In this document: positions 51,773-60,215 of the stretch, piece by piece
How positions within the stretch are numbered: position 1 is the stretch's first letter
How the letters are laid out: every line of letters begins with the position of its first letter
Assembly: GCF_000758605.1 (NCBI RefSeq)
Contig: NZ_CP009282.1
Location: 4,402,001 to 4,466,000 of the forward strand
DNA from: Paenibacillus sp. FSL R5-0912
Lineage (GTDB): Bacteria > Bacillota > Bacilli > Paenibacillales > Paenibacillaceae
Direction: 5' to 3'
DNA: 64,000 bases
Made by a program: the position numbers and the translations under genes
Notes under the pieces: generated by a model
Databases searched by the model: none
Seen by the model: only the letters and a program-made list of their open reading frames with translations
Told to the model about the DNA's origin: nothing

Positions 51773-52528
51773 ATGTCATCTTTATTCAGTTTGGCAGGTA
51801 AAACAGCAATCGTAACGGGTGCTGCCCAGGGTCTTGGACAAGGGATCGCCCTTGCCTTCGCAGAAGCTGGCGCAGATGTAATCTCCGCTTCCCTTAATGG
51901 GAGTGAAGAGACTGTTTCAGCAGCTGAAGCTTTTGGCGTTAAGGCACTAAGCATTGCTACTGATCTGAGCGATCATTCCAAGCTTCAGGGCATGTTCGAC
52001 GAAGCTGTTGCCTTCACAGGCAAAGTTGACATCCTCGTGAACTGCGCAGGTATGATCCGCCGTACGCCAGCCAAGGATCACAGTGAAAAAGACTGGTTCG
52101 ACGTCATCAACCTCAACCAGAACACTGTATTCCTGCTGTCCCAGATCGCCGGCCGCCACTTCCTTGAAAGAGGCAACGGAAAAATCATCAACATCTGCTC
52201 CATGCTCTCCTATCAGGGCGGCATCAACGTACCAGGCTACACAGCAAGTAAGCATGCCGTAGCAGGTCTGACTAAAGCATTCGCTAACGAATGGGCTGGT
52301 TCCGGTCTGAACATCAACGCCATCGCTCCAGGATATATGGCTACTGAGAACACAGCTCCAATCCGTGCCGATCAGAGCCGTTCCGATTCAATTCTTGACC
52401 GCATTCCAGCCGGACGCTGGGGAACTGCTGAAGATGTTAAGGGCCCTGCTGTGTTCCTGGCATCTGCGGCTTCCGACTACCTGAACGGACATATCCTTAA
52501 TGTAGACGGCGGATGGCTGGCCAGATAA
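51773..52528 (+). CDS. kduD: 2-deoxy-D-gluconate 3-dehydrogenase
   Basis: The 251-residue short-chain dehydrogenase reduces 2,5-diketo-3-deoxygluconate to 2-keto-3-deoxygluconate with NADH. The cofactor motif TGAAQGLGQGIA (residues about 16-27), NCAGMIRR (about 90), the catalytic Ser in SMLSYQGG (about 143) and YTASK (Tyr-x-x-x-Lys, about 157) are intact. The ending YLNGHILNVDGGWLAR is the KduD tail. AAAGGAG lies upstream of the ATG at 51773; the frame extends to 51746. KDG kinase and aldolase are not in the window. Confidence 0.95.
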   Translation: MSSLFSLAGKTAIVTGAAQGLGQGIALAFAEAGADVISASLNGSEETVSAAEAFGVKALSIATDLSDHSKLQGMFDEAVAFTGKVDILVNCAGMIRRTPAKDHSEKDWFDVINLNQNTVFLLSQIAGRHFLERGNGKIINICSMLSYQGGINVPGYTASKHAVAGLTKAFANEWAGSGLNINAIAPGYMATENTAPIRADQSRSDSILDRIPAGRWGTAEDVKGPAVFLASAASDYLNGHILNVDGGWLAR

Positions 52529-52683
52529 TTCCGGCTCGGAATTTTTGAACAACAGCACCATAAATTGATTCGGCTTGCTCCAACTATAGAGATAATAAGC
52601 GCCGTATATACAAACTGAGCGCGTATAGATAGGATTGTTCATAGTTTAGCGGCGGCTGTTCAGAGCAACTGCTAAACACATCA

Positions 52684-52715
52684 AACCCCGGATGCTTCAC
52701 TTATGCACCGGGGTT
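52684..52715 (+). terminator. Terminator of the kdu operon
   Basis: Arms AACCCCGG and CCGGGGTT enclose a 16-base loop and are followed by CTTTG. It lies about 155 bases after the kduD stop; the intervening bases hold nothing recognisable. Confidence 0.7.
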
Positions 52716-52742
52716 CTTTGTATGCTTAATCCGACCCATCCC

Positions 52743-53111
52743 TTATCGGAACACGATGAACTCGTCAGGATTGGTACGGATGTAACCAGCGATGATCCGC
52801 AGACTATGTGCAGTAAACGGAGCATCTTCAAAAAACTGCAATCCCTCCAGCACACTGCTCCAGTATCCCGGCTGATCCAGCAGATAACTGAGCCACCCGT
52901 AGTATTCTTCCGCAGACTTAGAGCTGTGGTCATACAGAATCCGGAACATACAGAGCGCCCTCTGTCCCCTGCTTAGCTGTGCAATTGCTTCATTCTTCAC
53001 CGCCGGAGATTTCGCGCGGATCTTCATGAACGTGGGTTCCATGCAGGCATAGTCGAGCCGTTCGTCACTAAGCGAGTTGAATGTAGTAAGCTCCATGGGT
53101 ACTGGCTGCAT
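52743..53111 (-). CDS. Hypothetical cytosolic protein
   Basis: The 122-residue acidic, helix-rich protein is not recognised. It contains AEEYYGWLSYLLDQPGYWSSVLEGLQFFED, a pattern seen in small uncharacterised Firmicute proteins. Its ATG shares a base with the stop of the upstream membrane protein (TAATG) and has GGGAGG as ribosome binding site inside that gene. The two are therefore translationally coupled and probably act together. The function is unknown. Confidence 0.7.
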   Translation of the reverse strand: MQPVPMELTTFNSLSDERLDYACMEPTFMKIRAKSPAVKNEAIAQLSRGQRALCMFRILYDHSSKSAEEYYGWLSYLLDQPGYWSSVLEGLQFFEDAPFTAHSLRIIAGYIRTNPDEFIVFR

Positions 53112-53536
53112 TATTCGTCCTCCCTGACAGTCAAGAATATAGAGCATGCCTGAACAATGGCTACATACAAGAAATGCAGGATAAGTATCCCTATGAAGAT
53201 TAGTCCGGTAACCGGTGCCGGCTCGTCCTCATGTACTGTCATGGGAAAGAGCGCAGCGAACAGGTAGACGAATAAGCTGAAATAGGCAAACCAGAGCAAA
53301 CTCGTAATCATAGCTATTCTCCGGTTGTCCAGTATTCGCCGGGTTACATACACGATCAGAATTCCGGTCAGCAAAAAGCCTGCGATATTGATTAGCGTGA
53401 CCGAACGCTCAACCTTCCCGTACTCCCATCCGGTGATCCGGCTAATCCTCAGTGCATTTCCAATCAGCTCAATGGCTGCAAAGACCGGCAGAGCCAAGAT
53501 GATGCTGGCCAGATTTAGCTTAACCAAATATTTCAT
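53111..53536 (-). CDS. Small four-helix membrane protein
   Basis: The 141-residue protein has four hydrophobic helices (about 8-28, 46-66, 75-98 and 110-135) with a short acidic loop HEDEPAPV near residue 102. No family is recognised. It is the first gene of a two-gene unit, coupled to the next gene by TAATG. The ribosome binding site upstream of 53536 is GGAGGAG-like. The function is unknown. Confidence 0.75.
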   Translation of the reverse strand: MKYLVKLNLASIILALPVFAAIELIGNALRISRITGWEYGKVERSVTLINIAGFLLTGILIVYVTRRILDNRRIAMITSLLWFAYFSLFVYLFAALFPMTVHEDEPAPVTGLIFIGILILHFLYVAIVQACSIFLTVREDE

Positions 53537-53688
53537 CGTTCTCCTCCTGAGCCGTACATTCCCTCTACCACACCTTCATTTGAATATTACTGTATTTCTG
53601 TATCTATGGTAAGCTGTAAAAAATATAATCGTCAAGACCCGCTGCATTCCGCATCCTGCTTTGACGCAATTGGTGAAGGAGCTTCTGT

Positions 53689-54318
53689 ATGACCGAAGAG
53701 ATACTAACTACATTTGATGAGCAAGGTAATAGAACCGGAACCGCTCCCCGCGATGAGGTACACCGCCACGGTCTCTGGCACGAGACCTTTCATTGCTGGT
53801 TTGTCCGTCAGGCTGACAATGGACTGATGATTTACCTCCAGCTGCGCAGCCGGCACAAAAGAGATTATGCCGGACTGCTCGATATCACTGCCGCCGGCCA
53901 TCTGATGGCTGATGAGACGGTGGAGGATGGGGTCCGGGAGGTACAGGAGGAGCTGGGCCTTAGGCTTGCTTTTGACGAATTAAAACCTTTGGGAATTATC
54001 CCCTACCAGATGGATACAGCCGGGTTTATGGACCGGGAGCGGGCGAATGTTTTTGTTTACGAGAACAATTATGCTCTCAGTGACTTCTCGCTGCAGCAGG
54101 AAGAGGTAGCAGGGATCGTCCAGGCCCGCTTCGCCGAGTTCCGCAGCTTCATCGCTGGGGCAAGCAGCACTCTACATGTGCAAGGCTTCCGGGTAACCGA
54201 TGACAGTGAATGGGCCGAAATTAATGAACGGGTAAACCACGCACAGCTCGTACCGCATGAGCCAGCTTACTATTTGCGGGTGATTGAGGGAATCGAAGCT
54301 CTTTACAGCAGGGAATGA
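53689..54318 (+). CDS. Nudix hydrolase, IPP-isomerase-like
   Basis: The 209-residue protein has the Nudix box GHLMADETVEDGVREVQEELG (residues about 69-89) in full. The N-terminal layout EILTTFDEQGNRTGTAPRDEVHRHGLWHETFHCWFV, with the early His and Trp, is that of YfcD/Idi-type Nudix proteins. Isopentenyl diphosphate isomerase activity is uncertain, as these short homologs usually lack the full Idi active site (Cys and Glu). A nucleotide-type pyrophosphatase is equally possible. The ATG at 53689 has a GGAG about 11 bases upstream. It is monocistronic. Confidence 0.8.
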   Translation: MTEEILTTFDEQGNRTGTAPRDEVHRHGLWHETFHCWFVRQADNGLMIYLQLRSRHKRDYAGLLDITAAGHLMADETVEDGVREVQEELGLRLAFDELKPLGIIPYQMDTAGFMDRERANVFVYENNYALSDFSLQQEEVAGIVQARFAEFRSFIAGASSTLHVQGFRVTDDSEWAEINERVNHAQLVPHEPAYYLRVIEGIEALYSRE

Positions 54319-54503
54319 CGTCCAGATTTCAAACCTATTTGCTTACTCAGCTGCTTCCACGGCAAAATGTCAGGCGTAATGCTCAAACTAAATCCTTTAG
54401 ATGGATTTAATACATTTATTTTTCGTCGAACGAATTGATTCCTGGCATTACGTGGATAAACAGCATCTGCTTCACTGCATTTTAGAGGCTTATCATATCA
54501 TTC

Positions 54504-54545
54504 AAAAAGGCAGAACCCGATTTTTAGCGGGTCCTGCCTTTTTGA
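54504..54545. terminator. Bidirectional terminator before the GH42 gene end
   Basis: Arms AAAAAGGCAGAACCCG and CGGGTCCTGCCTTTTT form a long hairpin with A and T runs on both sides. On the minus strand it terminates the GH42 gene; on the plus strand it could serve transcripts from the Nudix gene. Confidence 0.85.
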
Positions 54546-54572
54546 ACTCATTGCTTATATTTTCAGCCTGCT

Positions 54573-56651
54573 TTATGACTTAGCAGCTTGCCGTTTCAGC
54601 ATAACCAGCCCGTTGACCGGCAGCTTCAGCTCTGTAGGTGCAGCAGCACCGGATTCGAGGTCCGTATACTCCTGACCATCCAGCGTTACCACTTGCTCGT
54701 TGCCGCTGAAATTCTGCACAAATACATAATCATGCTCGCCGTCACTGCGCAGCTGAGCCGTTACTCCTGTAGGAAGCTCGGTGTTCAGGGAGCGGCTGAT
54801 GCGTTCTTTGCCGGTAATTGCGGCGTACAGATCTACATAGAACTGCGGGTCCTTCACCCGTGTGGCCAGATGATAGGCTTTGCCTGCCCCCAGCTTGTTC
54901 ACGGTCAGTGCCGGACGTCCGGCGTAGAAGTCGCTGCGGTAATGCCCCAGCGCTTCTGCACCCTCCAGATGGATCAGCTCAGCGATTTCATGCGCATCAT
55001 AGTCTCCGGTCAGCTTCAGGGTGTTGCCAGGGTCCATCACGAGGCCGTTCAGATCGCGGCTGTGCAGACCTTCTGTCTCTTCTGCCCAGATACCCAGGGT
55101 TCTGCGCAGCGGTCCAGGGAAGCCGCCCAGGTGGCACAGGTCCGTCTCGCCTACGACTCCCGACCAATAGGTGGCCAGGAATGTGCCGCCCTGCTCCACG
55201 TACTTCTCAATCCGCTTGCCATTTTCTTCGCTGATCAAGTATAGCATTGGCGCAATGACCAGCTTGTAGCCGGACAGATCATCACCGGAGCCGACCACAT
55301 CCACCGGAATCCCCAGCTCCCACAATCCACGGTAATGCTGAAGCACAGTCTCTTCATATTTCAGCCCGGAATTGCGGATACCCTGGGCATCCTTAACCGC
55401 CCAGCGGTTGTCCCAGTCGAACAGGATGGCTGTTTCGGCAGGAGTGGTTGTACCGACTACATCCGTTAATCCTGCCAGCGTACGCCCAACCTCAGCCACA
55501 TCTCTGAATACACGGGTCTCCGCATGTCCGCTGTGATCGACAACTGCGCCGTGGAACTTCTCGCTGGAGCCGCGGCTTTTGCGCCACTGGAAGTATTGTA
55601 CGGAGTCCGAACCATGGGCTACCGCCTGCAGGGAGGACAGCTTGTGCATACCCGGACGCTTCAGCTTGCTGACAATCTGCCAGTTCGTGAGCGAAGGTGT
55701 GCTTTCCATCAGCAGGAACGGTTTCTTTTTGAAGCTGCGGTACATATCGTGATGCATCGCCGTCCAGGCCGCCAGCCGGGCATCATCATCATCCTCGGTA
55801 TACCCCCAGTCCGGATAAGCATCCCAGGAGACCACATCAAGGATCTTCGCCAAGTTACGATAGTCAATACCGTCGATCATATGCATGTTGGTCGTCACCG
55901 GCAGTTCAGGATTGAAGCTGCGCACCGAGTCAATCTCATGCTGGCAGAAGTTAATCGTCTGGTCACTTACGAAACGGCGCCAGTCCAGGTTAAGACCATG
56001 CACCTGAGTCTCTCCGTGCGGAGCCGGGGATTCAATCTGTTCCCAGGAGGTGTACGTATGGCTCCAGAACGTGGCCCACCAGGCATGATTAAGCTCGTCC
56101 AAATCTCCCTTGTATTTAACCTTAAGCCACTCTCTGAAGGCATTCTGACAGTAATCACAGTGGCATTCGCCGCCGAATTCGTTGGAAATATGCCAGCCGA
56201 TGACTGCCGGATGATGAGCGTAACGCTCAGCCAGCTTGGAGTTCATCAGCGCGGTTTTTTCACGGTAGACCGGTGAAGTGAAGCAGTGATTATGACGGAC
56301 CCCATGCAAATTGCGCACCCGGTTCCGTTCTACCCGCAATACTTCAGGATATTTCTCCGACATCCAGGCCGGACGTGCTCCGCTTGGCGTAGCTAGGAAG
56401 GCATAAATTCCATTATCCTTAAAAGTATCCAGCAGCTGATCCAGCCAATCGAAGGTGAATACTCCTTCTTCACGCTCCAGCGATACCCAGGAGAAAATGC
56501 CCACGGACATTACATTGCAGCCTGCCAGCTTCATCATCCGGATATCTTCTTTCAGCACCTCAGGGTATTTCAGCCATTGCTCGGGATTATAGTCGGCACC
56601 ATGCAGCATTACAGGAGCCTTGCTGCTGATTGCAGGAACTTTGCTGTTCAT
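54573..56651 (-). CDS. Glycoside hydrolase family 42 beta-galactosidase
   Basis: The roughly 692-residue cytosolic enzyme cleaves terminal beta-galactosides. Landmarks are GADYNPEQWLKYPEV (about residue 18) and ATPSGARPAWMS (about 88). The acid/base Glu is in WHISNEFGGECHCDYC (about 158) with the Zn-binding cysteines, and the nucleophile Glu is in FLLMESTPSLTNWQ (about 318). The QYFQWRKSRGSSEKFHGAVVDH region lies near 365. Domains B (GATase-like) and C follow. The ATG at 56651 has GAGAGGA upstream; the frame extends to 56705. It is divergent from the AraC gene at 56840, its probable regulator. Confidence 0.95.
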   Translation of the reverse strand: MNSKVPAISSKAPVMLHGADYNPEQWLKYPEVLKEDIRMMKLAGCNVMSVGIFSWVSLEREEGVFTFDWLDQLLDTFKDNGIYAFLATPSGARPAWMSEKYPEVLRVERNRVRNLHGVRHNHCFTSPVYREKTALMNSKLAERYAHHPAVIGWHISNEFGGECHCDYCQNAFREWLKVKYKGDLDELNHAWWATFWSHTYTSWEQIESPAPHGETQVHGLNLDWRRFVSDQTINFCQHEIDSVRSFNPELPVTTNMHMIDGIDYRNLAKILDVVSWDAYPDWGYTEDDDDARLAAWTAMHHDMYRSFKKKPFLLMESTPSLTNWQIVSKLKRPGMHKLSSLQAVAHGSDSVQYFQWRKSRGSSEKFHGAVVDHSGHAETRVFRDVAEVGRTLAGLTDVVGTTTPAETAILFDWDNRWAVKDAQGIRNSGLKYEETVLQHYRGLWELGIPVDVVGSGDDLSGYKLVIAPMLYLISEENGKRIEKYVEQGGTFLATYWSGVVGETDLCHLGGFPGPLRRTLGIWAEETEGLHSRDLNGLVMDPGNTLKLTGDYDAHEIAELIHLEGAEALGHYRSDFYAGRPALTVNKLGAGKAYHLATRVKDPQFYVDLYAAITGKERISRSLNTELPTGVTAQLRSDGEHDYVFVQNFSGNEQVVTLDGQEYTDLESGAAAPTELKLPVNGLVMLKRQAAKS

Positions 56652-56839
56652 ATTATTACATTCATCCTCTCGTATAGGGTTCGATGTTAGAATGAGACTT
56701 TTCACTGATATAAGTTTTTCGTCAGCTCTATCCCTTTAGCTTGTAACCATTTATACTATTTATAATAAAGGATAATCAGTTGCCAATGGTAGTATAATAA
56801 TAGCGTTTCCATAGCACAAAATGAATATGAGGTGTTTAC

Positions 56840-57706
56840 ATGCTCCCCTTCTCCCTGATCGAAATGCCGCGCGACCTGAATGCGTTCCCCTTATACCCTT
56901 ATTCGGTCGGCCGCCATATCCAGTATCACCATGTGCGTCCGGCCGGATTCCCGGTGCATCAGATATTCCTGATCCGCAGCGGTAGCGGACGGTTCCGCGA
57001 CCTTGAGAACGGCACTGAGACGGTGCTGACACCGGGAATGGCCTATGCTTTTCCACCCGACCGCGGGCACGAGTATTATCCGTTGTCACATGAGCCGTGG
57101 CATGTAGGTTTCATCGGCTTCCATGGAAGCCAGTCAGCAACTGTGCTGGAGGGACTCGGCCTGCTGCCGTCTGCGCTGTTCCATCCTGAACGATTCGAGG
57201 ATTGCTGGGATATGATCGGCGGAATCTGGCATACGGTAAACGGAAACAGCACCGGCCGCCAGGAGGAGCAGTCGATGCAGGATCTGTCGGTAACCCTCTA
57301 CAGGCTGCTGCTGATGCTGCGCAGGAGCGAATGCTCCGCCGGTACAGCGACCCGCCTGGAGAACGAAAATGTACGCAACGAAGCTCTGAATAAAGCCGTC
57401 AGCCTGATCAACGAGCATTTCACGGAGCCGCTGCTGATTACGAATCTGGCCGCTGCCGTCGGTTATTCTGTCCAGCATTTCCAGCGTCTGTTCCTGCAGG
57501 AATACGGCGTGACTCCGCATAAATATCTGCAGAACCTGCGGCTGCAGCGCGCGCTGCAGATGATCACCGAGGACCCTGAGCGTCCTGTGCAGGATATCGC
57601 CCTCAACCTTGGCATGGACACCAATTATTTCATCCGCGTCTTCCGCAAGGCGCACGGAGTGACTCCGGGGGTGATGCGGAGCAGGCTGCACGGGAGTGAC
57701 GAGTGA
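56840..57706 (+). CDS. AraC-family transcriptional regulator next to the GH42 gene
   Basis: The 288-residue protein has an N-terminal cupin (HQIFLIRSGSGRFRDLENG, residues about 38-56; FPPDRGHEYYP; WHVGFIGFHG). The C-terminal double HTH (about 190-285) contains LLITNLAAAVGYSVQHFQRLFLQEYGVTPHKYLQNLRLQRAL and PVQDIALNLGMDTNYFIRVFRKAHGVTP. The ATG has GAGGTG about 11 bases upstream. It is divergent from the GH42 beta-galactosidase; activation by galactosides is likely but inferred. Confidence 0.92.
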   Translation: MLPFSLIEMPRDLNAFPLYPYSVGRHIQYHHVRPAGFPVHQIFLIRSGSGRFRDLENGTETVLTPGMAYAFPPDRGHEYYPLSHEPWHVGFIGFHGSQSATVLEGLGLLPSALFHPERFEDCWDMIGGIWHTVNGNSTGRQEEQSMQDLSVTLYRLLLMLRRSECSAGTATRLENENVRNEALNKAVSLINEHFTEPLLITNLAAAVGYSVQHFQRLFLQEYGVTPHKYLQNLRLQRALQMITEDPERPVQDIALNLGMDTNYFIRVFRKAHGVTPGVMRSRLHGSDE

Positions 57707-57839
57707 GCAACGTATTCTTGCTCCATCCATTTTGCCAACTGCATAAGACGTCCAGAACCCCCAAACGTATGTAGAATAGCCAATTCATCTGTGACCCGAA
57801 GGTGTGCTTGGGAGGATGGAGTTATTTTCACGGATTAGT

Positions 57840-58428
57840 TCAGCCCGCAAATACTTCAGCCAAATGCTCCACGCAGTTGTACAGCAGGCAATCCCAGTTA
57901 TTATTGATTTTGGTGAGCAGGGTTAGCGAAGCATTCTTTATGTAAGTAGTGGTGAACTTGCGGCAGCAGGTGCTGGAGCGTCAAGCCGATTAAGGCACCG
58001 TGGCTGACAACCAGTATTTTTTTGTCACCATAGCGGGTATACAGCTCCTCTAGAACAAGCTTTCCTCTGCGTGATACATCCTCTGCCTTCTCCATCCCGA
58101 GCTCCAGGCTGCGCCAGTCCGGCCCCCATCTTCCGAGCCATTCTGCCTCATTCAGCCCTTCCAGCTGTCCGCAATCCATTTCACATATCCGTTCGTCAAT
58201 CAGGTGCTCCTCAATCCCTGAGGCTGCAGCAATAATCTCTGCAGTCTCCCTAGCCCGGCACAAATGGCTGGAAATCATGAGGTCCCACGGTTCTTTACTC
58301 AGCCGTCCGGCAAGTCTAAGCGCCTGCTCTCTGCCTTCCCCGTTAAGCGGGATATCCGACAGTCCCTGAGCCCTTCCTGCGATATTCCATTCTGTGATCC
58401 CATGCCTGATTAAACCGATTTTTGCCAC
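57840..58428 (-). pseudogene. Histidine phosphatase gene with a single-base frameshift near the 3' end
   Basis: The N-terminal 165 codons encode a phosphoglycerate-mutase-like phosphatase: IRHGITEWN (residues 7-15, RHG nucleophile), SSHLCRARETAE (about 54), the second-His strand VVSHGALIGLT (about 140). The frame then turns into KECFANPAHQNQ and stops at 57901. Dropping one A from the AAA run (plus 57937-57939) gives a coherent tail ...KNASLTLLTKINNNWDC, then LLYNCVEHLAEVFAG, ending at 57840-57842. This restores the usual length of about 195 residues. The gene is either disrupted or the insertion is a read error. Catalytic residues all lie before the break. Confidence 0.75.
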
Positions 58429-58556
58429 TCGAATGAACCTCCATTGTTATCGTCTATTGATCACTGCAATTTAAATCACCGAAATCTCTCGTTAGCTGTG
58501 GCACAGCAGATTGAGTTACTTACTCACTTTTGCATGGGGTACTATTGTTGGTCGAA

Positions 58557-58604
58557 TTGCAACTTTAATCTCTTAATATCCGGGTGTTCAGGAGGATTGT
58601 TGTA
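58557..58604 (-). repeat. Dispersed repeat module A (copy 2, minus orientation)
   Basis: Read on the minus strand the 48 bases start TACAACAATCCTCCTGAACA and end AAAGTTGCAA. They match the copy at 36540-36587 at most positions. Together with the spacer 58605-58668 and module B at 59924 it forms a composite repeat now split by the IS4 element. Confidence 0.7.
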
Positions 58605-58661
58605 CGAAATACGAAATACAAGAATTGTCCCGCTCAGCCGCTCGGTGGTTGCGAAATCCTG

Positions 58662-58671
58662 CTTTTTATAC
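58662..58671. repeat. Left target-site duplication of the IS4 element
   Basis: CTTTTTATAC (58662-58671) abuts the left end of the insertion sequence and is repeated at 59917-59926. The duplication is 9 bases, or 10 if the last base is not part of the IS terminus. Confidence 0.75.
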
Positions 58672-59916
58672 AGGCCTGTTGATTCCCCATATTATGGGAT
58701 GGATATAATCCCCAAAACCCCTTTGTTCCTGAGCAGACTAAGTTGAACCTGCCACTCCAGCGGAAGACTAAATATACGCCAATGCTGCATAAATTCCCAA
58801 AGGGTCAGTTGAGCAAAGGCAGGCACGTTGGGGTGAATTTCATCATAAACGCGTTTCAGAAGCACATAGACAGCAAGGGCCACAAACAATTGGCTGTATA
58901 CCGCATTTTCGGTGGTTCCAAATAGACATGGCACGTTCAGATGCTGTTTAATCCAGCGGAAAAAGACTTCAATTTCCCAGCGTGCCTTGTAGATTTCAGC
59001 GATCACATGAGCGGACTCTTTTCTCAAATCGGTCACGACCCGTACGACTTCACCCCGGTCATTTTCAAATTCTACGACCCGGTGGCGCTGAGCAGATTGG
59101 CACTTCCCTTGACCGATATAACAAGTAATATCACGAACAATTTTCGTTTCTCCCTCTGCGGGTCGCTGGAGTTCTCTTGGCTTCACCAAATGGAGATTGT
59201 CTTTGAGCCGAATCACAAACGACTGGCCCTGGAGCACATATTGATCCAATCTGCTGATTTTTCCATACGCCCGATCCTGTACCAAAATGTAGTCCGTATC
59301 TGCCAAGACTTCTCCAAACGGAGCGTCATTGCGCTTCGCGATCGATTCCTTCACGTTCAGGGGTGAACGCTGGCCATGCGAAAGAGCAACATGCAGCTTA
59401 ATACCCCCTCTGAATTTTTTGTACGAGGCCCAAGGCATTCGAGAGTTCGCTGCCGTGACCGTAGTCGAGTCAATCAGCAAAAGATCTTTAGGAAGGTTCA
59501 AATGCCGCCGGGTTTGGCGGTTACATTTCGTGACGAGCAGTTGAAAGATACGTTTGAAGATTTCGTAAGGGACTTCACCGGCCTTGCCGGAAAGGGTGGA
59601 GTAATGAATTTCTGGCAAGTCAAAGCGTGGGCCTAAGCGGGCACTCTGCCGGAATCCGTCCCATTTGTGGTAGCAGGCTTGGACAAAGTAATCGAGCAGC
59701 AACCCGACGGTCATTTTGGTTCCTCTATCCACGTAGTCCTCGGTTTGTCCGGTCACCATTTGGACTTCTTCCGGTGTTAACACTTGTTTGAAAACGGCTA
59801 AAAATGGGGTATATTTATTCATGAGGTCGCCTCATTTCGGTTTGGTTTGGTCGTACTTACCATTACCCGAAATGGCGGCCTTTTTCGTCCCTTTTTTTGG
59901 GAAATCAACACGCCTA
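58671..59916 (-). mobile_element. IS4-family insertion sequence with inverted ends
   Basis: A roughly 1246-base element carries one transposase gene. The left end CAGGCCTGTTGATTCCCC (58671-58688) and the reverse complement of the right end TAGGCGTGTTGATTTCCC (59899-59916) form an imperfect 18-bp inverted repeat with 15 matches. The direct repeat CTTTTTATA(C) flanks it, a duplication in the size range usual for IS4-family elements. The element looks intact and recently mobile. It sits at the junction of a dispersed repeat, between a frameshifted phosphatase gene and an ABC exporter operon. Confidence 0.85.
58692..59822 (-). CDS. IS4-family transposase (DDE)
   Basis: The 376-residue transposase has the DDE triad Asp118 (LLIDSTTV), Asp183 (VQDRAYG) and Glu285. 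Glu285 lies in the IS4 YREK signature: Tyr278, Arg281, Glu285, Lys292 in YKARWEIEVFFRWIKQHL. The length and motif order match IS4 relatives of the IS231/ISPepr1 kind. No stop or frameshift is visible, so the transposase could be functional. It is transcribed on the minus strand from the right end of the element. The start is the ATG at 59822. Confidence 0.92.
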   Translation of the reverse strand: MNKYTPFLAVFKQVLTPEEVQMVTGQTEDYVDRGTKMTVGLLLDYFVQACYHKWDGFRQSARLGPRFDLPEIHYSTLSGKAGEVPYEIFKRIFQLLVTKCNRQTRRHLNLPKDLLLIDSTTVTAANSRMPWASYKKFRGGIKLHVALSHGQRSPLNVKESIAKRNDAPFGEVLADTDYILVQDRAYGKISRLDQYVLQGQSFVIRLKDNLHLVKPRELQRPAEGETKIVRDITCYIGQGKCQSAQRHRVVEFENDRGEVVRVVTDLRKESAHVIAEIYKARWEIEVFFRWIKQHLNVPCLFGTTENAVYSQLFVALAVYVLLKRVYDEIHPNVPAFAQLTLWEFMQHWRIFSLPLEWQVQLSLLRNKGVLGIISIP

Positions 59917-59926
59917 CTTTTTATAC
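59917..59926. repeat. Right target-site duplication of the IS4 element
   Basis: CTTTTTATAC repeats the left copy at 58662-58671 and runs directly into the TACAACA start of repeat module B. Confidence 0.75.
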
Positions 59927-59985
59927 AACAATTTCCGATTTGGCCCGAAATAATGAAGAGAATGTTGTATTATGTGCAGGATTTT
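59924..59985 (+). repeat. Dispersed repeat module B (copy 2)
   Basis: The 62 bases start TACAACAATTTCCGATTTGG, contain GAAGAGAATGTTGTATT and end GTGCAGGATTTT. It matches copies at 19932-19992 and 36421-36482. It begins inside the right target duplication of the IS4 element, so the insertion occurred at the edge of this module. From here to the terminator at 60145 there is no gene. Confidence 0.75.
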
Positions 59986-60144
59986 CAAAAAGTCACCGGT
60001 TCGCCGGATCTCCACCACGATCAGAGAGTTAACCGAAGGATCTTGGCAACAGCAACACCCATCAGCGGCCTGAAGTCCAGGGATCACCAAAGTCACAGCT
60101 CATTCTTATGTAAATCTCCTAATAAGTTCAGTTTATCCCGCTGC

Positions 60145-60197
60145 AAAAAAGACAGCGCAGTCAGCCTCTTCCGAAGAGGTCCTGACCACAGCTGTCT
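60145..60197 (-). terminator. Terminator of the ABC exporter operon
   Basis: On the minus strand AAAGACAGC...GCTGTCTTTTTT arms enclose nested GTCAG/CTGAC and CCTCTTC-GGAAGAGG stems, and a T run follows. It starts about 20 bases after the stop of the second ABC gene. Confidence 0.85.
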
Positions 60198-60215
60198 TTC
60201 TGCATATCACCCTAT

